Origin: Rubrobacter_A sp965214435
Lineage (GTDB): Bacteria > Actinomycetota > Rubrobacteria > Rubrobacterales > Rubrobacteraceae
Direction: 5' to 3'
DNA length: 64,000 nt
Assembly: GCA_965214435.1 (NCBI GenBank)
Contig: OZ243960.1
Location: 1,054,001-1,118,000 of the forward strand
Positions within the stretch are counted from its first letter, which is position 1; every line of letters starts with the position of its first letter. Both the position numbers and the translations under genes were made by a program. Shown in pieces: positions 17,224-26,224 of this stretch. A model generated the notes under the pieces. It made no database searches. It was not told the origin of the DNA and saw only the letters and a list, made by a program, of their open reading frames with translations.

Positions 17224-18897
17224 CTAGCGTCGCGTGACGCCGAGGGTTGCGGACAGGAGCTTCTCCGCTTCTTCGGCCGGCAGCGGCTTTGAGAAGTAGA
17301 AGCCCTGGGCGAGGTGACATCCCAGAGCCTTTACCCGCGCGAGTTGCTCAGGAGTTTCGACTCCTTCGGCCAGCACGCTCAGTCCGAGTTTGGAGGCGAT
17401 GTCTATTACCCCGGAAAGGATGATCTGGTCCCGGGAGTCGTAGGAGATCTTGTCGAGAAAAGAGCGGTCTATCTTGAGTAGACCCGCCGGTAGGCGGCGT
17501 AGATAGGAGAGCGAAGAGTAACCCGTACCGAAGTCGTCCAGGGCGAAGCGCACCCCGAGACCCTCCAACCGGCGCAGGGCATCCATGCGGAGCTTGTCCT
17601 CTACCAGCGCGCTCTCCGTGATCTCCAGGGTCAGCCGTCGCGGGTCGAGCCCTGTAGTCTTCAGGCAACTTTCGACGGTGGAAGCCAGGAACTCCGGGTG
17701 CGAAAGCTGCTTCGCGGAGACGTTTACGCCTATGACCAGAAACGAGTCGCTCGGGTAGAGTTCCTGCCACTCCTTCATCTGGCGGCAAGCCTCGTGAAGT
17801 ACCAACTGGTCTATAGGGCCGATTAGCCCGACTTCCTCTGCGAGAGGTATGAATTCGCTGGGCGGTAGCAGCCCCCGCTCCGGGTGCTCCCAGCGCGCGA
17901 GCGCCTCCATGCCGATAAGCTCGCCATTGTCCAGACGCACCACCGGCTGGTAGTGCACGCGGAACTCGTCGCGCTCCAGAGCCCACCGCAGGTCGCCCTC
18001 CAGCTTCAAGCGTGTCTTGAGCCCTTTCTCCATCTCCGGGTCGAACACCCGGTAGCTAGCCTTGCCCTCTCCCTTTGCCTTATACATGGCGACGTCGGCG
18101 GCCCGCAACAGGTCTTCAGGTAGCTTGCCCGCGCCATCCTCAAAAGAGATGCCGACGCTCGCAGTAACGAATACTTCTTGACCGCCGAGTGCAAAGGGTG
18201 TCGCCAGCTTTTCCAGCACCCGGTCCGCGACGCGCTCGGCGTCTTCTATACTGGCGGCGTTCTCCAGCAATACAGCGAACTCGTCCCCGCTCAGGCGCGC
18301 CACGGTATCGAGCGGACCGGCGCAGCTCTGCAGCCGGCGGGAGACCGCGACGAGCAGCCGGTCGCCGGCCTCGTGTCCTAGGGAGTCGTTTACAAACTTA
18401 AAGTTGTCGAGGTCTACAAACAGGACCGCCACACCGCTTTCGGGTCTCTCCGGAAGGGACAGGGCGCGCTCCAGACGTTCTACGAACAACGACCTGTTGG
18501 GCTGTTCGGTCAGTGGATCGTGAGATACCCGGTACTCCAGTTCGCGGGACTGCGCCCCGACCCGCTCGGAGAGGTCACTCAACCGCCCCGTAGCCGTGGC
18601 TATTGCTACTATGAGGATGGTGCCCGGTACGCCGCCCCCGGCTACAAAACCTCCTAGCCCCGATCCTCCACTTCCGAGCAGACCGTATAAGAGTACGTGC
18701 AACGGTACGCTCAGCAGCCCGGCCACAAAGCCGCCCCTCATCCCCAAGTGCCAACCCGCTAGGGGCGAGATCATTACGGCCAGAATCCCTGTATAACGCC
18801 CAAAAGCGCCGTGAAATACCACGAACACGAGCGCATATGCGGCCACCGCGACGCACAGAAAAACCGTCGTCCTGCTTACCCTGCTCGGTGTCCGCAT
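17224..18897 (-). CDS. Membrane GGDEF-EAL cyclic-di-GMP enzyme
   Basis: A 557-residue protein: four or so membrane helices (about 10-105) with Gly-rich loops, a GGDEF domain whose signature reads SGDEF (RLSGDEFAVLL, about residue 206; a Ser in the first position occurs in active cyclases), and an EAL domain with MEALARW, DDFGTGYSSL, KIDRSF and AEGVET all intact. No PAS domain, unlike the paralogue at 14262-16655, with which it shares the C-terminal architecture; the pair may be a local duplication. Converges with the small exported gene with no gap. The start is ATG; a GATAAT lies 6 nt upstream. Confidence 0.92.
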   Translation of the reverse strand: MRTPSRVSRTTVFLCVAVAAYALVFVVFHGAFGRYTGILAVMISPLAGWHLGMRGGFVAGLLSVPLHVLLYGLLGSGGSGLGGFVAGGGVPGTILIVAIATATGRLSDLSERVGAQSRELEYRVSHDPLTEQPNRSLFVERLERALSLPERPESGVAVLFVDLDNFKFVNDSLGHEAGDRLLVAVSRRLQSCAGPLDTVARLSGDEFAVLLENAASIEDAERVADRVLEKLATPFALGGQEVFVTASVGISFEDGAGKLPEDLLRAADVAMYKAKGEGKASYRVFDPEMEKGLKTRLKLEGDLRWALERDEFRVHYQPVVRLDNGELIGMEALARWEHPERGLLPPSEFIPLAEEVGLIGPIDQLVLHEACRQMKEWQELYPSDSFLVIGVNVSAKQLSHPEFLASTVESCLKTTGLDPRRLTLEITESALVEDKLRMDALRRLEGLGVRFALDDFGTGYSSLSYLRRLPAGLLKIDRSFLDKISYDSRDQIILSGVIDIASKLGLSVLAEGVETPEQLARVKALGCHLAQGFYFSKPLPAEEAEKLLSATLGVTRR

Positions 18898-19080
18898 GAG
18901 GGAATTATCGACAGGAACAGAAAGAAGCTTTAGCGCCGGAGACTACGAGCCGTAAACCCATAGGCTATCCGGCAGGCTCTGGCTCGAAAGCTTCCGCCTA
19001 TTGCCTCACACCGGCACTTTATCTATATTATCCTGTCGGACTCGCCGGTAGTCCGGCGTCGTACGGCCTGAAAGGTAGCG

Positions 19081-19938
19081 TTGGTGCGAGTATTACCCGC
19101 GAAACAGAACCCCTCCCATACCACCGGCCCGGACGCCGGGGTCGAGAGCTTCTACACGGGTGTCGGTCCCTGGTCGGTGCACGCCCGGCGGTCTCTCGGG
19201 GAGCCGTTAGCCGGAGGAGTGGCTGAGGACCCTGAGCCCGTGGTGCTGGTGCACGGGGTCGTTGTCTCCGGGCACTACATGATCCCGACCCTGAGGAGTC
19301 TCGGTCGCTACCGGCGCGTCTACGCCCCGGACCTGCCGGGTTTCGGGGGTAGCTCGGGGCCGGCGCGGGCCATGGATGTCCCGGAACTCGCGGATTGTCT
19401 GGCCGACTGGTTGCGGGCCGCGGGGATAGGCCGGGCGGTGGTGATCGCCCATTCCACCGGTTGCCAGTTCGCCGTGGAGCTTGCCGCGCGCGAGCCGGGC
19501 CTCGTGGAACGGCTCGTGCTTATGGGGCCGACCGGTAACCCGGAGAACCGCAGATCTCTGATGCAGGTGTGGCGTTGGGTTCTGGACTGTTTCCAGGAGC
19601 CGCTCGGGATCTGGGTCAGCTACATCGGGGGTTTTCTAACCCTCCGGCCCCGGCGCTCGGTCGGCATCCTCCGCCACTCCATGCGGCACGGCCTGGCTGA
19701 GAAGCTCCCGCTCGTTAGCGTCCCGACGCTCGTGGTGCGTGGCTCGCGGGACCCGATCTCCTCTCCCCGCTGGGCGGAAAAGATGATCAGCCTGCTCCCA
19801 AACGGTCGCCTGGCTACCGTCCACAACGCGCCCCACGACATAAACTACGCTACTCCCGAAAAGCTGACGAAGGTTCTACGCCCGTTTCTGGAAGAACGCC
19901 CGTTTCCGGAAGAACGCCCGTTTCCGGAAGACGTCTAG
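19081..19938 (+). CDS. Alpha/beta hydrolase with repeated C-terminal tail
   Basis: A 285-residue hydrolase. The oxyanion region HGVVVSG (about residue 57), LPGFGGS and the nucleophile elbow A-H-S-T-G (Ser in place of the usual GxSxG centre, with Ala for the first Gly) are visible; the acid lies in GSRDPIS and the His in NAPHDINY. The substrate is unknown. The tail ends in three six-residue units (RPFLEE, RPFPEE, RPFPED) encoded by an 18-bp tandem repeat. TTG 19081 or GTG 19084 is the start, with AAAGG upstream. The leader has TATATT at 19024-19029 and a 6-bp hairpin at 19037-19055. Its stop shares CTAG with the next gene. Confidence 0.85.
   Translation: MVRVLPAKQNPSHTTGPDAGVESFYTGVGPWSVHARRSLGEPLAGGVAEDPEPVVLVHGVVVSGHYMIPTLRSLGRYRRVYAPDLPGFGGSSGPARAMDVPELADCLADWLRAAGIGRAVVIAHSTGCQFAVELAAREPGLVERLVLMGPTGNPENRRSLMQVWRWVLDCFQEPLGIWVSYIGGFLTLRPRRSVGILRHSMRHGLAEKLPLVSVPTLVVRGSRDPISSPRWAEKMISLLPNGRLATVHNAPHDINYATPEKLTKVLRPFLEERPFPEERPFPEDV
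19879..19932 (+). repeat. 18-bp tandem repeat, three copies
   Basis: Copies at 19879-19896, 19897-19914 and 19915-19932, unit CGCCCGTTTCCGGAAGAA with one change in copy 1 and one in copy 3. The unit is a multiple of 3, so it adds six residues per copy without changing frame. Confidence 0.9.
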
Positions 19939-20726
19939 CTACCTACCGGCCCGCCGGATAGAAAGCCCGTAACAGCTTCGTTAAAGTCCTCCGTCTGCTC
20001 GAACATCGGGACGTGCCCGGCTTTCTCCAGGACCAGCAAGCGCGAGTCCGGGATTCCCTCTCGGAGCGCCTCCCCGAGCTCCAGCGGCACCAGGTCGTCG
20101 TGGCGGCCCCAGACGAGGAGCGTCGGGGAAGATGCGTTCGCAAGCTCCTCGCGCACGTCTTCGCTCACGATCTCCCGGGTCGCCCGGAAGAGCGTCGACG
20201 GCCCGGCCCGTAAAACATCCAGAGCCCAGATGTTTAGAAACTTGGGGTCCACGTACCGGCTCGTCGCCAGAAAGGGAACGAAATAGCCCGGAATAGAGCG
20301 CCCGGTGGGTACCCCGGCCGGCGAGACCAGTACCAGCCGCCGGACGGACTGCGGCCGCTCGGTAGAGAGCTTCAGGCAGATATATCCGCCCATCGAGTGT
20401 CCTACCAGGTGCGCCGGACCTACCCCCGCGGCTTCCATCCAGTCCCCGAGCCAGTCCGCCGCCCGGGCGAGCTCGAACCCCTGCTTTTTTCGCCACCAGC
20501 GGACGAGCCGCCGCCGACCCCGCTGCCGGCCGAATCCCGGCAGGTCCACCATGTAAACCCGGTAGTGTTTCGCGAGCGCCGGAAGGCTCCGCACCCACCA
20601 CCGGGTCGAGCCCGCCAAGCCGTGCACCAGGACCACCGGTTCACCTTCGCCGACCGCCTGGTAGCGGACCACGGTGTCGCCTACCCTTACCCGGTACCGC
20701 TTAGGTTTGACGCCCCTGTCGAACAT
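19935..20726 (-). CDS. Alpha/beta hydrolase
   Basis: A 263-residue hydrolase with canonical motifs: HGLAGSTRWW oxyanion segment (about residue 35), DLPGFGRQ, nucleophile elbow GHSMGG (Ser near residue 110), acid in WGRHDDLVP and His in KAGHVPMFE. This resembles the esterase/C-C hydrolase (MhpC/BphD) group; the substrate is not predictable. A basic insert (RQRGRRRLVRWWRKKQG, about 69-85) follows the DLPGFG strand. Its stop lies in the CTAG shared with the convergent hydrolase gene, so both genes end in the same four bases. The two are paralogous at fold level but not close copies. Confidence 0.87.
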   Translation of the reverse strand: MFDRGVKPKRYRVRVGDTVVRYQAVGEGEPVVLVHGLAGSTRWWVRSLPALAKHYRVYMVDLPGFGRQRGRRRLVRWWRKKQGFELARAADWLGDWMEAAGVGPAHLVGHSMGGYICLKLSTERPQSVRRLVLVSPAGVPTGRSIPGYFVPFLATSRYVDPKFLNIWALDVLRAGPSTLFRATREIVSEDVREELANASSPTLLVWGRHDDLVPLELGEALREGIPDSRLLVLEKAGHVPMFEQTEDFNEAVTGFLSGGPVGS

Positions 20727-20865
20727 CCCAGCTTTCTATGCCGTTCTACCGCCCTCCGTAGAGCCTGGCTATCCCGTCCGGAGCACCATAGTTTGTGTCG
20801 CCGGAGAGTCGGGTAATAGGCTAACTGAGGTATACCAGATGATCGGCCAGAGGAAGGTAAGCGCG

Positions 20866-20994
20866 ATGGGGGACCGGACGAGGTTGCATAACGGCTGGAT
20901 AGACCGGCCGGAAAACGCCTATCTCGACCCGGATGAAGCGAACCTCTCTGCCGCAAGCCGGAAAATATACCTCCCGGCCACCCTCGAAGTTTGA
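20866..20994 (+). CDS. Small ORF, 42 residues, unknown
   Basis: ATG with AGAGGAAGG about 8 nt upstream, a 42-residue hydrophilic product (Arg/Asp/Asn rich, with a C-terminal KIYLPATLEV), TGA stop. It is on the same strand as, and 67 nt before, the carbamoyltransferase operon, so it could be its first gene or a leader. Composition is coding-like but the length is too short for certainty. Confidence 0.4.
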   Translation: MGDRTRLHNGWIDRPENAYLDPDEANLSAASRKIYLPATLEV

Positions 20995-21061
20995 CTTTTA
21001 CCCCGCTGGACCTCACGCTGTCTAAAAGACCGCTGGAGAAGGCTTTCCGAGAGAAGATGTC

Positions 21062-22708
21062 TTGCGAGTATTAGGTATAAACGCCGTATTCCACGACCCC
21101 GCCGCCGCGCTCGTGATCGACGGGGTAACGGTCGCCGCGGCCGAAGAGGAACGGTTTAGCCGCCGCAAGCATGGTAAGTCTCCGGTGCCGTTCTCGGCCT
21201 GGGAGCTACCGGAGAAAGCGGCCTCCTGGTGCCTGGAAAAAGCTGGTATCTCACCCGCCGACCTGGACGCCGTAGTCTACTCCTACGATCCAGCCCTAGC
21301 CCCGCAAGAGACCGGCGACGTTACCGCTGGTGACTGGGAGGGGCTGCGCACGCTCTACGCCCGCCGGGCCCCGCTGTTCCTGCGCACGGCGCTGCCCGGT
21401 CTCGACCCCGCCCGCGTGCGGTTTGTCCCGCACCACGTCGCCCACGCCGCCTCCGCGTACCTCGCGGCCCCTTTTCCGTCCTCCGCCGTACTGGTCGTCG
21501 ACGGCCGGGGAGAGAGTACGTCTCACCTGGCCGGCCGGGTGGTGGACGGCGAACTGGAAGTCCTCGCCGCCCAGAAGCTCCCGTACTCTTTAGGGCTTTT
21601 GTACGAAGACCTCACGGAGCATCTCGGCTTCCGGCGCTCCTCCGACGAGTACAAGGTTATGGCGATGGCCTCCTACGGAGAGCCCCGGTTTCTGGAACAA
21701 CTCCGGGAAGTTATATGGACTACCGGGGACGGCGGTTTTGTTGCCGGGCCGGTCGATTGGAGCAGCTTTGCCGGCCGGGTCGAGAAGGCCGGGGAGTGGG
21801 GGCCGGAGCACGCCGACCTCGCCGCGAGCGTCCAGGCTCGTCTGGAGGAAGTGCTGCTGGAACTCCTCCGCTGGCTGCACGACGAGACCGGGGAGCGGTG
21901 CCTGACGATGGCTGGGGGCGTGGCGCTGAACTGTGTGGCGAACTCCCGGTTGTTTGAGAAAGGGCCGTTCGCGGAGATTTGGGCGCAGCCCGCTTCCGGG
22001 GACTCCGGGACCGCGCTCGGGGCCGCCCTGTACGTCGCCCGGGAGCTTGGAGACACCGTCGAGCCTCTGCGGACGCCGGCCCTGGGGCGCGAGTGGTCGG
22101 ACGAAGAACTCCGAGTCTGGCTCGACACCGCGGCCATCGCCTACGAGAGACCGGCGGACATCGCGGAGGCGGTAGCCGAGGTCCTGGCGGACAACGGGAT
22201 CGTGGCATGGTTTCAGGGGTGCAGCGAGTACGGTCCACGGGCGCTCGGGCACCGCAGCCTGCTGGCGAACCCGTTGTATCTTGAGAACCTGGAGCGGATA
22301 AACGACGTCAAAGGCCGGGAGCAGTTCCGGCCGGTGGCCCCGATGGTGCTCGCAGAGAAAGCGCCGGAAATCTTCGCCGGCCCGCTGCCGAGCCCCTACA
22401 TGCTTTTTACCCACCGGGTCGCCGACGCCTGGAAAAAGAGGATACCGGCCGTCGTCCACGTCGACGGGACCGCCCGCATCCAGACCGTAAACCGGGAACA
22501 AGAGCCGCTCGTCGCCCGGATGCTGGAAGCTTTCGAGGCGCGTACCGGCACGCCGGTGGTCGTGAACACCAGCCTGAACACCGCCGGACGTCCCATGGTA
22601 GACGACCCCCGCGACGCCCTGGAGTGTTTCGGATCCGCCCCGATAGACGCCCTGGCTATCGGCCCGTACCTGGTCCGCCGCCCGCGCTCTACCCGGGACC
22701 GGGCGTGA
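21062..22708 (+). CDS. Carbamoyltransferase (NodU/CmcH family)
   Basis: A 548-residue enzyme that transfers carbamoyl from carbamoyl phosphate to a sugar or alcohol hydroxyl through carbamoyl-adenylate. The N-terminal Kae1/TsaD-like domain has VLGINAVFHDPAAALV at the start and the metal-binding HHVAHAASAY; the ATP segment LTMAGGVALNCVANSR and the C-terminal YrdC-like domain (GPRALGHRSLLANP, REQFRPVAPMVL) complete the family. Members decorate Nod factors, cephamycins and aminoglycoside-like sugars. Here it heads a nine-gene glycan operon, so a carbamoylated heptose or glycan is the likely product (inference). TTG start; its stop overlaps the next GTG (GTGA). Confidence 0.93.
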   Translation: MRVLGINAVFHDPAAALVIDGVTVAAAEEERFSRRKHGKSPVPFSAWELPEKAASWCLEKAGISPADLDAVVYSYDPALAPQETGDVTAGDWEGLRTLYARRAPLFLRTALPGLDPARVRFVPHHVAHAASAYLAAPFPSSAVLVVDGRGESTSHLAGRVVDGELEVLAAQKLPYSLGLLYEDLTEHLGFRRSSDEYKVMAMASYGEPRFLEQLREVIWTTGDGGFVAGPVDWSSFAGRVEKAGEWGPEHADLAASVQARLEEVLLELLRWLHDETGERCLTMAGGVALNCVANSRLFEKGPFAEIWAQPASGDSGTALGAALYVARELGDTVEPLRTPALGREWSDEELRVWLDTAAIAYERPADIAEAVAEVLADNGIVAWFQGCSEYGPRALGHRSLLANPLYLENLERINDVKGREQFRPVAPMVLAEKAPEIFAGPLPSPYMLFTHRVADAWKKRIPAVVHVDGTARIQTVNREQEPLVARMLEAFEARTGTPVVVNTSLNTAGRPMVDDPRDALECFGSAPIDALAIGPYLVRRPRSTRDRA

Positions 22709-24255
22709 CGGAACGTGACGCGCGGGATCACCCGCGGGTAGACTTGATCATCCCGACCGTCGGCCGCCCCTCCTTACAGAAGCTACTTACAGCCCTCGCT
22801 TGTGGTGAAGGCTCCCTGCCGGACCGGGTATTCCTCGTGGACGACCGCCGCGACCGCTCTAGCCCGCTGCTTCCGGACGGAGTACCGCCCCGGCTCCTTG
22901 ACCGCGTCCGGGTGCTCCGGGGAAGCGCCCGCGGTCCGGCCGCCGCCCGCAACGTCGGCTGGAAAGCCTCGGACGCGGAGTGGGTGGCTTTCCTGGACGA
23001 CGACGTGGTCCCGGACCCTGATTGGGCTATCCGGCTTTTCGAGGATTTAGAGGGCTTGGGTCGGGAAGTCGCCGGCAGCCAGGGAAGATTAGTGGTGTCG
23101 CTACATGGTGACCAACTCCCGACGGACTGGGAGCGCAACGTAAAAGGTCTGGAGGCGGCGGCCTGGATCACGGCCGACATGGCCTACCGCCGGACCGCGC
23201 TCACCGAGACCGGTGGCTTTGACGAACGTTTCCCCCGGGCCTACCGGGAAGACGCCGACCTCGGCCTGCGCGTCACGGCCGCCGGGTACAGGATAGACCG
23301 GGGCCGGCGGACGGTTACCCATCCCGTGCCTCCCGCCGGTCCACTCGTCAGCGTCCGCCGGCAGGCCGGAAACGCCGACGACGCCCTTATGCGCACCATC
23401 CACGGTCCCGGCTGGCGAAAGCGCGCCGGCATCCCGCCCGGCCGCCGCCCCCGCCACCTGGTGATCACCACCTCCGGAGTATCCGGTATCGCCGGGCTCC
23501 TGTCAGGCCGTCGGAAGTCCGGCTACGCCGGTATCCTCGGGTGGCTGGCCGGGACCGCGGAGTTCGCCCGGGCGCGGATAGCACCCGGTCCCCGCACCCC
23601 GGGCGAAGTTGCGACGATGCTACTTACCAGCGTCCTCATACCCCCCGCCGCGACCGGCTGGTGGCTGTACGGGCTTGTCCGGAGCCGGGCGATCCGGCGA
23701 AGAGCACTTGCGGTAGGTACCGGCCGGACCGCCGTCCGCCCGCAGGCTGTGCTGCTCGACCGGGACGGGACGCTGGTCGTGGATGTACCGTATAACGGCG
23801 ACCCGGACCTGGTCGCGCCGATGCCTGGTGCCCGGCGGGCTCTGGAACGTCTGCGGGCTTCCGGGATACCGCTCGCCGGGGTCTCGAACCAGAGCGGCCT
23901 TGCCCGGGGTCTCCTGACCAAAGAGCAGGTCTCCGCCGTAAACCGCCGGGTCGAGGAGCTTCTCGGCCCCGTCGGACCGTGGGAGGTCTGCCCGCACGGC
24001 CCGGATGAGGGCTGCGAATGCCGCAAGCCGGCCCCGGGCCTCGTATTCCGGGCGGCGGCCCGTCTCGGCGTGGACCCGGCTCGCTGCGCCGTTATCGGGG
24101 ATATAGGCTCCGACGTCGATGCCGCCCGGGCCGCCGGAGCCCGGGGCGTGCTGGTCCCGACCGCCAGGACCCGCCCGGAGGAGATCAAGAACGCCCCCGA
24201 AGTCGCCGCCGACCTCGGGGAAGCCGTCGATACGCTCCTCGGGGACCGGTCGTGA
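22705..24255 (+). CDS. Fusion: GT2 glycosyltransferase - GmhB-type heptose bisphosphate phosphatase
   Basis: A 516-residue two-enzyme fusion. Residues 1-300 are a GT-A family 2 glycosyltransferase (VDLIIPTVGRPSLQ, ARGPAAARNVG, acidic FLDDDVVPDPDW, later EDADLGLR). A hydrophobic stretch (about 305-325) may touch the membrane. Residues about 347-516 are a HAD phosphatase of the GmhB type: nucleophile Asp352 and Asp354 in LLDRDGTL, and the zinc loop ligands Cys429, His431, Cys437 and Cys439. GmhB removes the 7-phosphate from heptose 1,7-bisphosphate between the two HldE steps. GTG 22705 overlaps the previous stop; the frame is open further upstream, but that part lies over the carbamoyltransferase. 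Confidence 0.9.
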   Translation: MTERDARDHPRVDLIIPTVGRPSLQKLLTALACGEGSLPDRVFLVDDRRDRSSPLLPDGVPPRLLDRVRVLRGSARGPAAARNVGWKASDAEWVAFLDDDVVPDPDWAIRLFEDLEGLGREVAGSQGRLVVSLHGDQLPTDWERNVKGLEAAAWITADMAYRRTALTETGGFDERFPRAYREDADLGLRVTAAGYRIDRGRRTVTHPVPPAGPLVSVRRQAGNADDALMRTIHGPGWRKRAGIPPGRRPRHLVITTSGVSGIAGLLSGRRKSGYAGILGWLAGTAEFARARIAPGPRTPGEVATMLLTSVLIPPAATGWWLYGLVRSRAIRRRALAVGTGRTAVRPQAVLLDRDGTLVVDVPYNGDPDLVAPMPGARRALERLRASGIPLAGVSNQSGLARGLLTKEQVSAVNRRVEELLGPVGPWEVCPHGPDEGCECRKPAPGLVFRAAARLGVDPARCAVIGDIGSDVDAARAAGARGVLVPTARTRPEEIKNAPEVAADLGEAVDTLLGDRS

Positions 24256-25292
24256 ACAACCTTACCGGAAGCCACACGCTCGTGGCCCGGCTGGATAACG
24301 CCGGGGATGTACTATTGACCGGACCGGCGGTCCGGGCCATCGCCGTCGGCTCGGAGCGAGTCACCATGCTCTGCGGTCCACAGGGTGAATCCGCCGCTCA
24401 TCTACTACCCGGCGTGGACGAGGTTCTGGTCTACGACGCCCCGTGGGTCGCCTTCAAGCCGGAACCTTTAGACAAGGAAAAGACCCTGGATCTGGTAGAC
24501 CGGCTCTCGCGTCTGGAGCTTGACGCGGCGGTCATATTCACCTCGTTCCACCAGAGCCCGCTCCCGCTGGCGCTCCTCCTCCGGATGGCCGGCGTGCCGT
24601 TTGTCGCGGCGACGAGCGTGGACTACCCTGGAGCCCTGCTCGACGTCCGCCACCGCATAGACGATGACGTCCACGAGGTCGAGCGGTCCCTATCTCTCGC
24701 GTCAGAAGCCGGCTACGATCTGCCGGGCGACGACGGCCGGCTCTCCGTCCGAACTTCCGCCGAGTCTGAACCGCCAGTAGAAAGACCTTACCTGGTCGTC
24801 CATCCGGGCGTCTCCGTACCGGCCCGGGCCTGGTCCCCGGAGCGGTACGCCGCCCTGGTCGAAGCCCTGGCCGCGGATGGCCGCCGGGTAGTCGTAACCG
24901 GAAGCCCGGGGGAGAAGGATCTCACGTCCCGGGTCGCCGGTCCGCAACGGCCAGAGGTCACGGACCTCGGTGGCGAGACGGACCTCCCCCGTCTAGCGGA
25001 GATACTCGCCGGAGCTTCGGCCGTGATCGTCGGCAATACCGGTCCGGCTCACCTGGCCGCCGCCGTCGGCACGCCGGTTGTCTCGCTCTTTGCCCCGACC
25101 GTCCCCGCCGTCCGCTGGCGACCCTGGAAGGTGCCCCACGAGCTACTCTACAGGGACGTACCCTGCGCCGGATGCCGCGCCCGGGTCTGTCCCGTCGAAG
25201 GCCACCCATGCTTGAGCGGTGTCACCGTGGAAGACGTCCTCGCCGCCGTGGAGCGCCTCGCCCCAACGGAAAGTATCGTAGGACCGGCATGA
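24252..25292 (+). CDS. GT9 family heptosyltransferase-like protein
   Basis: A 346-residue GT-B enzyme of the ADP-heptose:LPS heptosyltransferase family. The start (LVARLDNAGDVLLTGPAVRAI) and the C-terminal nucleotide site (GNTGPAHLAAAVGTPVVSLF) are typical, as is VHPGVSVPARAWSPERYA. The C-terminus has a CxxCxxxxC-like cluster (CAGCRARVC) often seen in bacterial relatives. The likely donor is ADP-heptose made by neighbouring GmhA, HldE and the GmhB domain; the acceptor is unknown and cannot be LPS core if the host is monoderm. GTG 24252 overlaps the preceding TGA. Confidence 0.9.
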   Translation: MNNLTGSHTLVARLDNAGDVLLTGPAVRAIAVGSERVTMLCGPQGESAAHLLPGVDEVLVYDAPWVAFKPEPLDKEKTLDLVDRLSRLELDAAVIFTSFHQSPLPLALLLRMAGVPFVAATSVDYPGALLDVRHRIDDDVHEVERSLSLASEAGYDLPGDDGRLSVRTSAESEPPVERPYLVVHPGVSVPARAWSPERYAALVEALAADGRRVVVTGSPGEKDLTSRVAGPQRPEVTDLGGETDLPRLAEILAGASAVIVGNTGPAHLAAAVGTPVVSLFAPTVPAVRWRPWKVPHELLYRDVPCAGCRARVCPVEGHPCLSGVTVEDVLAAVERLAPTESIVGPA

Positions 25293-26224
25293 AGGTCTTT
25301 CTGTGGCACGTCCACGGCTCCTGGACGACGGCCTTTGTCCACGGCAACCACGAATATCTGGTCCCGGTTCTCCCGGACCGCGGTCCCGACGGCCGCGGCC
25401 GGGCAGAGACCTACACCTGGCCCGCGTCCGCCGTCGAGGTGACGCCCGAGGAGGCCGCCGGAGCCGACGTGGACGTGGTCATACTGCAGCGCCCCGAAGA
25501 GTTGGATGGTCTCGCCGAAAGCTGGCTCGGCGGGCGGCGTCCCGGCAAAGACCTGCCCGCCATATATCTGGAACACAATGCTCCGCAAGGTAGTATCAAT
25601 GATATGCGGCATACGGTCGCTGACCGGCCGGATATTCTGCTGGTGCACGTCACGCACTTCAACGAGCTTTTCTGGGACTCGGGAACGACCCGGACCCGGG
25701 TGGTGGAGCATGGGATCGTAGACCCCGGTTACCAGTACACCGGGGAACTGGCGCGGGCGGCGGTCGTTATAAACGAGGCGGCCCGGCGGCGGCGGGTCAC
25801 GGGGACGGACTTATTAGAGCATTTTGGGCAGGAGATACCTCTGGACCTCTTCGGGATGGGCGCGGGTGTTATGGGCGGGATAGAGAATCCTCCACAGGCT
25901 GAGTTACACGAGGCGTTGGCCCGCCGGCGGGTCTACCTGCACCCGATCCGCTGGACCTCGCTCGGCCTCTCGCTTATAGAAGCCATGCACCTTGGCATGC
26001 CGGTCGTCGCCCTGGCTACCACTGAAGTCCCGGAGGCGGTACCGCCGCGAGCGGGTATCATATCCAACCGGGTCGACGTGCTGGCTGGCGCTGTAAAAAG
26101 GCTCGTCAGCGATCCGGACGAGGCTCGGGAGATGGGGGAGGCTGCCCGGGACGCCGCGCTCGAGCGCTACGGTTTGCAGCGGTTTCTTGACGATTGGGAT
26201 AGCATCTTGATGGAGGTGGGATGA
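25289..26224 (+). CDS. Glycosyltransferase, GT4-like
   Basis: A 311-residue protein. The N-terminus (MKVFLWHVHGSWTTAFVHG) and the C-terminal half (LHPIRWTSLGLSLIEAMHLGMPVVALATTEVPEA) show the GT-B pattern of family 4, with the E-x7-type helix around LSLIEAMHLGMPVV. The middle is short for the family, so one Rossmann lobe is reduced. The substrate is unknown; context points to a heptose-containing glycan. ATG 25289 overlaps the previous stop (ATGA), and its own stop overlaps the next ATG. Confidence 0.82.
   Translation: MKVFLWHVHGSWTTAFVHGNHEYLVPVLPDRGPDGRGRAETYTWPASAVEVTPEEAAGADVDVVILQRPEELDGLAESWLGGRRPGKDLPAIYLEHNAPQGSINDMRHTVADRPDILLVHVTHFNELFWDSGTTRTRVVEHGIVDPGYQYTGELARAAVVINEAARRRRVTGTDLLEHFGQEIPLDLFGMGAGVMGGIENPPQAELHEALARRRVYLHPIRWTSLGLSLIEAMHLGMPVVALATTEVPEAVPPRAGIISNRVDVLAGAVKRLVSDPDEAREMGEAARDAALERYGLQRFLDDWDSILMEVG

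Noticed and set aside
21590..22501. 303-codon frame antisense to the carbamoyltransferase
   Set aside because: No motif, no ribosome site; carbamoyltransferase motifs are unmistakable on the other strand.
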